Assembly (NCBI GenBank): GCA_013329615.1
Contig: DUKA01000114.1
Location: forward strand, 1-6,225
Reading direction: 5' to 3'
DNA length: 6,225 nucleotides
DNA from: Candidatus Bathyarchaeota archaeon
GTDB taxonomy: Archaea > Thermoproteota > Bathyarchaeia > TCS64
In this document: one piece after another, positions 5,082-6,225 of the stretch
Layout of the letters: the number at the start of each line of letters is the position of its first letter
Numbering within the stretch: the first letter of the stretch is position 1
Made by a program: the position numbers and the translations under genes
The notes under the pieces: model-generated
Seen by the model: the letters and a program-made list of their open reading frames with translations, nothing else
Database searches by the model: none
Told to the model about the DNA's origin: nothing

Positions 5082-6225
5082 ATGACCTCGCTGGACAAAC
5101 TCGATTCATTCATCCTCGATAAGATGTGCGAGACGCGCCTCCCCGGCGTAAGCCTCGCGGCGGTGAAGGGCGGGAAGGTTGTGTACTCCCGCGGCTACGG
5201 GCTGCGTGACGTGGCGAGGGGCAAGCCAGCGACCCCCGATACAATCTACTGCATCGGGAGCATCACTAAATCGTTTACCTGCATCGCCGTCATGCAGCTC
5301 GTGGAGAAGGGGCTGCTCAGCGTCGACGACCCCTTGGAGAAGCACCTGCTTATCAAGCTCCACGCCAAGGGGAAGCCCGTCAAGATCAGTCACCTGATGA
5401 GCCACACGAGCGGCATCCCCGCGACGGCCTACGCCGAAGCGGCGATACGTAACGTGATGAAAGCGGCGGACACCTACATGCCCCTCGCCTCGGGGGCGGA
5501 CATGTACACCTTCCTCGACGGCGCCGAGGAGTGGGCGAACAACGCCCCCGGGGAGAGGTGGTACTACCTGAACGAGGGCTTCCGCCTACTCGGGGAGGTA
5601 GTCGAGAAGGTAAGCGGGGAGAAGTACGTCGACTACGTCAGGGCGCACATACTTGACCCCCTCGGCATGGCGCGCAGCACCTTCAGCCCCAACGCCGTCG
5701 AAGCCGACCCCGACGCCGCCACACCCTACATAGTCACACGCACCGGCGAGCAGCTCCCAAGCACATACCCCTACGGCATCGTCGGCAGCGACGGCGGCAT
5801 CGTCAGCAGCGCCACCGAGATGGCGGAGTACCTCAAGATGCTCCTAAACAAGGGCAAGGTGGGCAGAAAGCAGGTGCTCTCAGCCGCCTCCCTCGCCGAG
5901 ATGACGAAGCCACGCATCAAGACCCCCGACCAGCCATGGATCACCAAGACCGTGCGCCACTACGGCTACGGCCTCGGCATCAACGTCGATCCTAGTGGCC
6001 CCACGACCATCAGCCACGGCGGCAGCGTCTCAACCGCCACCGCCCAGCTCGCCATAATCCCCGAGGAGAACATCGGCGTCATCGTCCTCGCAAACGGCAC
6101 CGGCTACCCACTCGCCACAATCGCCGACTACGCACTCGCCGCCCTAGCCGGCAGGGACCCCGATCAACTCCCAGCCATACGCTTCGAGAACACCCTCACC
6201 GACCTCGCCGGCAACTACGAGACAT
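5082..6225 (+). CDS. Beta-lactamase-fold serine hydrolase (class C / CubicO type), C-terminus beyond the window
   Basis: 381 residues are visible without a stop, so the gene continues past the edge. The catalytic motifs of the penicillin-binding/class C beta-lactamase fold are all present: S60-I-T-K63 (nucleophile serine and general-base lysine), Y162-L-N164 (the Y-x-N element) and H312-G-G314 (the KTG-equivalent strand). Around them are family blocks such as LPGVSLAAVKGGKVVYSRGYG, SHLMSHTSGIP, ILDPLGMARSTF and GSDGGIVSSATEMAEYLKMLL. The last residues, from about 368 (FENTLTDLAGNYE), look like the start of the extra C-terminal domain often found in these proteins. No signal peptide or membrane anchor is visible, so it is probably cytoplasmic. 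In archaea these enzymes act as esterases, peptidases or amidases; the substrate cannot be told and antibiotic resistance should not be assumed. It is G+C-rich, unlike the island upstream, and has its own promoter. Confidence 0.95.
   Translation, partial: MTSLDKLDSFILDKMCETRLPGVSLAAVKGGKVVYSRGYGLRDVARGKPATPDTIYCIGSITKSFTCIAVMQLVEKGLLSVDDPLEKHLLIKLHAKGKPVKISHLMSHTSGIPATAYAEAAIRNVMKAADTYMPLASGADMYTFLDGAEEWANNAPGERWYYLNEGFRLLGEVVEKVSGEKYVDYVRAHILDPLGMARSTFSPNAVEADPDAATPYIVTRTGEQLPSTYPYGIVGSDGGIVSSATEMAEYLKMLLNKGKVGRKQVLSAASLAEMTKPRIKTPDQPWITKTVRHYGYGLGINVDPSGPTTISHGGSVSTATAQLAIIPEENIGVIVLANGTGYPLATIADYALAALAGRDPDQLPAIRFENTLTDLAGNYET

Noticed and set aside
5106..5405. Frames on both strands inside the serine hydrolase
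   Set aside because: They overlap the SxxK region of a clear hydrolase and have no family features.

Overview
The window looks like a piece of an archaeal chromosome with a fairly high G+C content. It has TATA-type promoters about 26 nt upstream of inferred transcript starts, GGTGA-type Shine-Dalgarno sites, one probably leaderless gene, a CARF-like/winged-helix regulator and a class III ribonucleotide reductase. The lineage cannot be fixed from sequence reading alone. An anaerobic or facultative lifestyle is suggested by the oxygen-sensitive glycyl-radical reductase.

Layout. Positions 1-269 (minus) hold the N-terminal part of a conserved archaeal protein of unknown function. Positions 270-519 are intergenic, with a promoter for that gene and a cluster of hairpins. 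Positions 520-1317 (minus) encode a 265-residue regulator with an N-terminal CARF-like Rossmann fold and a C-terminal winged helix-turn-helix. A 253-bp divergent intergenic region (1318-1570) carries a promoter for each side and a 20-bp imperfect direct repeat at 30-bp spacing beside the regulator's TATA box. On the plus strand follow a small NrdH/glutaredoxin-like redoxin (1571-1843) and, overlapping it by 17 nt, nrdD (1827-4088). These two form a deoxyribonucleotide synthesis operon, in which the redoxin is the likely electron donor to NrdD. No NrdG activase gene is visible in the window.

Immediately after the nrdD stop the base composition drops sharply to A+T-rich (about 4089-5045). This island contains an RNase H-fold/DEDD exonuclease-like gene (4115-4660) and a possible remnant or unusual small membrane-protein ORF (about 4760-5008). 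The composition returns to G+C-rich at a class C beta-lactamase-fold serine hydrolase (5082 to the window end, incomplete) with an apparently leaderless promoter.

The most interesting combination is the CARF-like regulator divergent from the nrdH-nrdD operon, with repeated operator-like DNA between them. It suggests, without proving it, nucleotide-responsive control of DNA precursor synthesis or autoregulation. There is no CRISPR array and no cas gene here. I do not see proof of a wholly new system.
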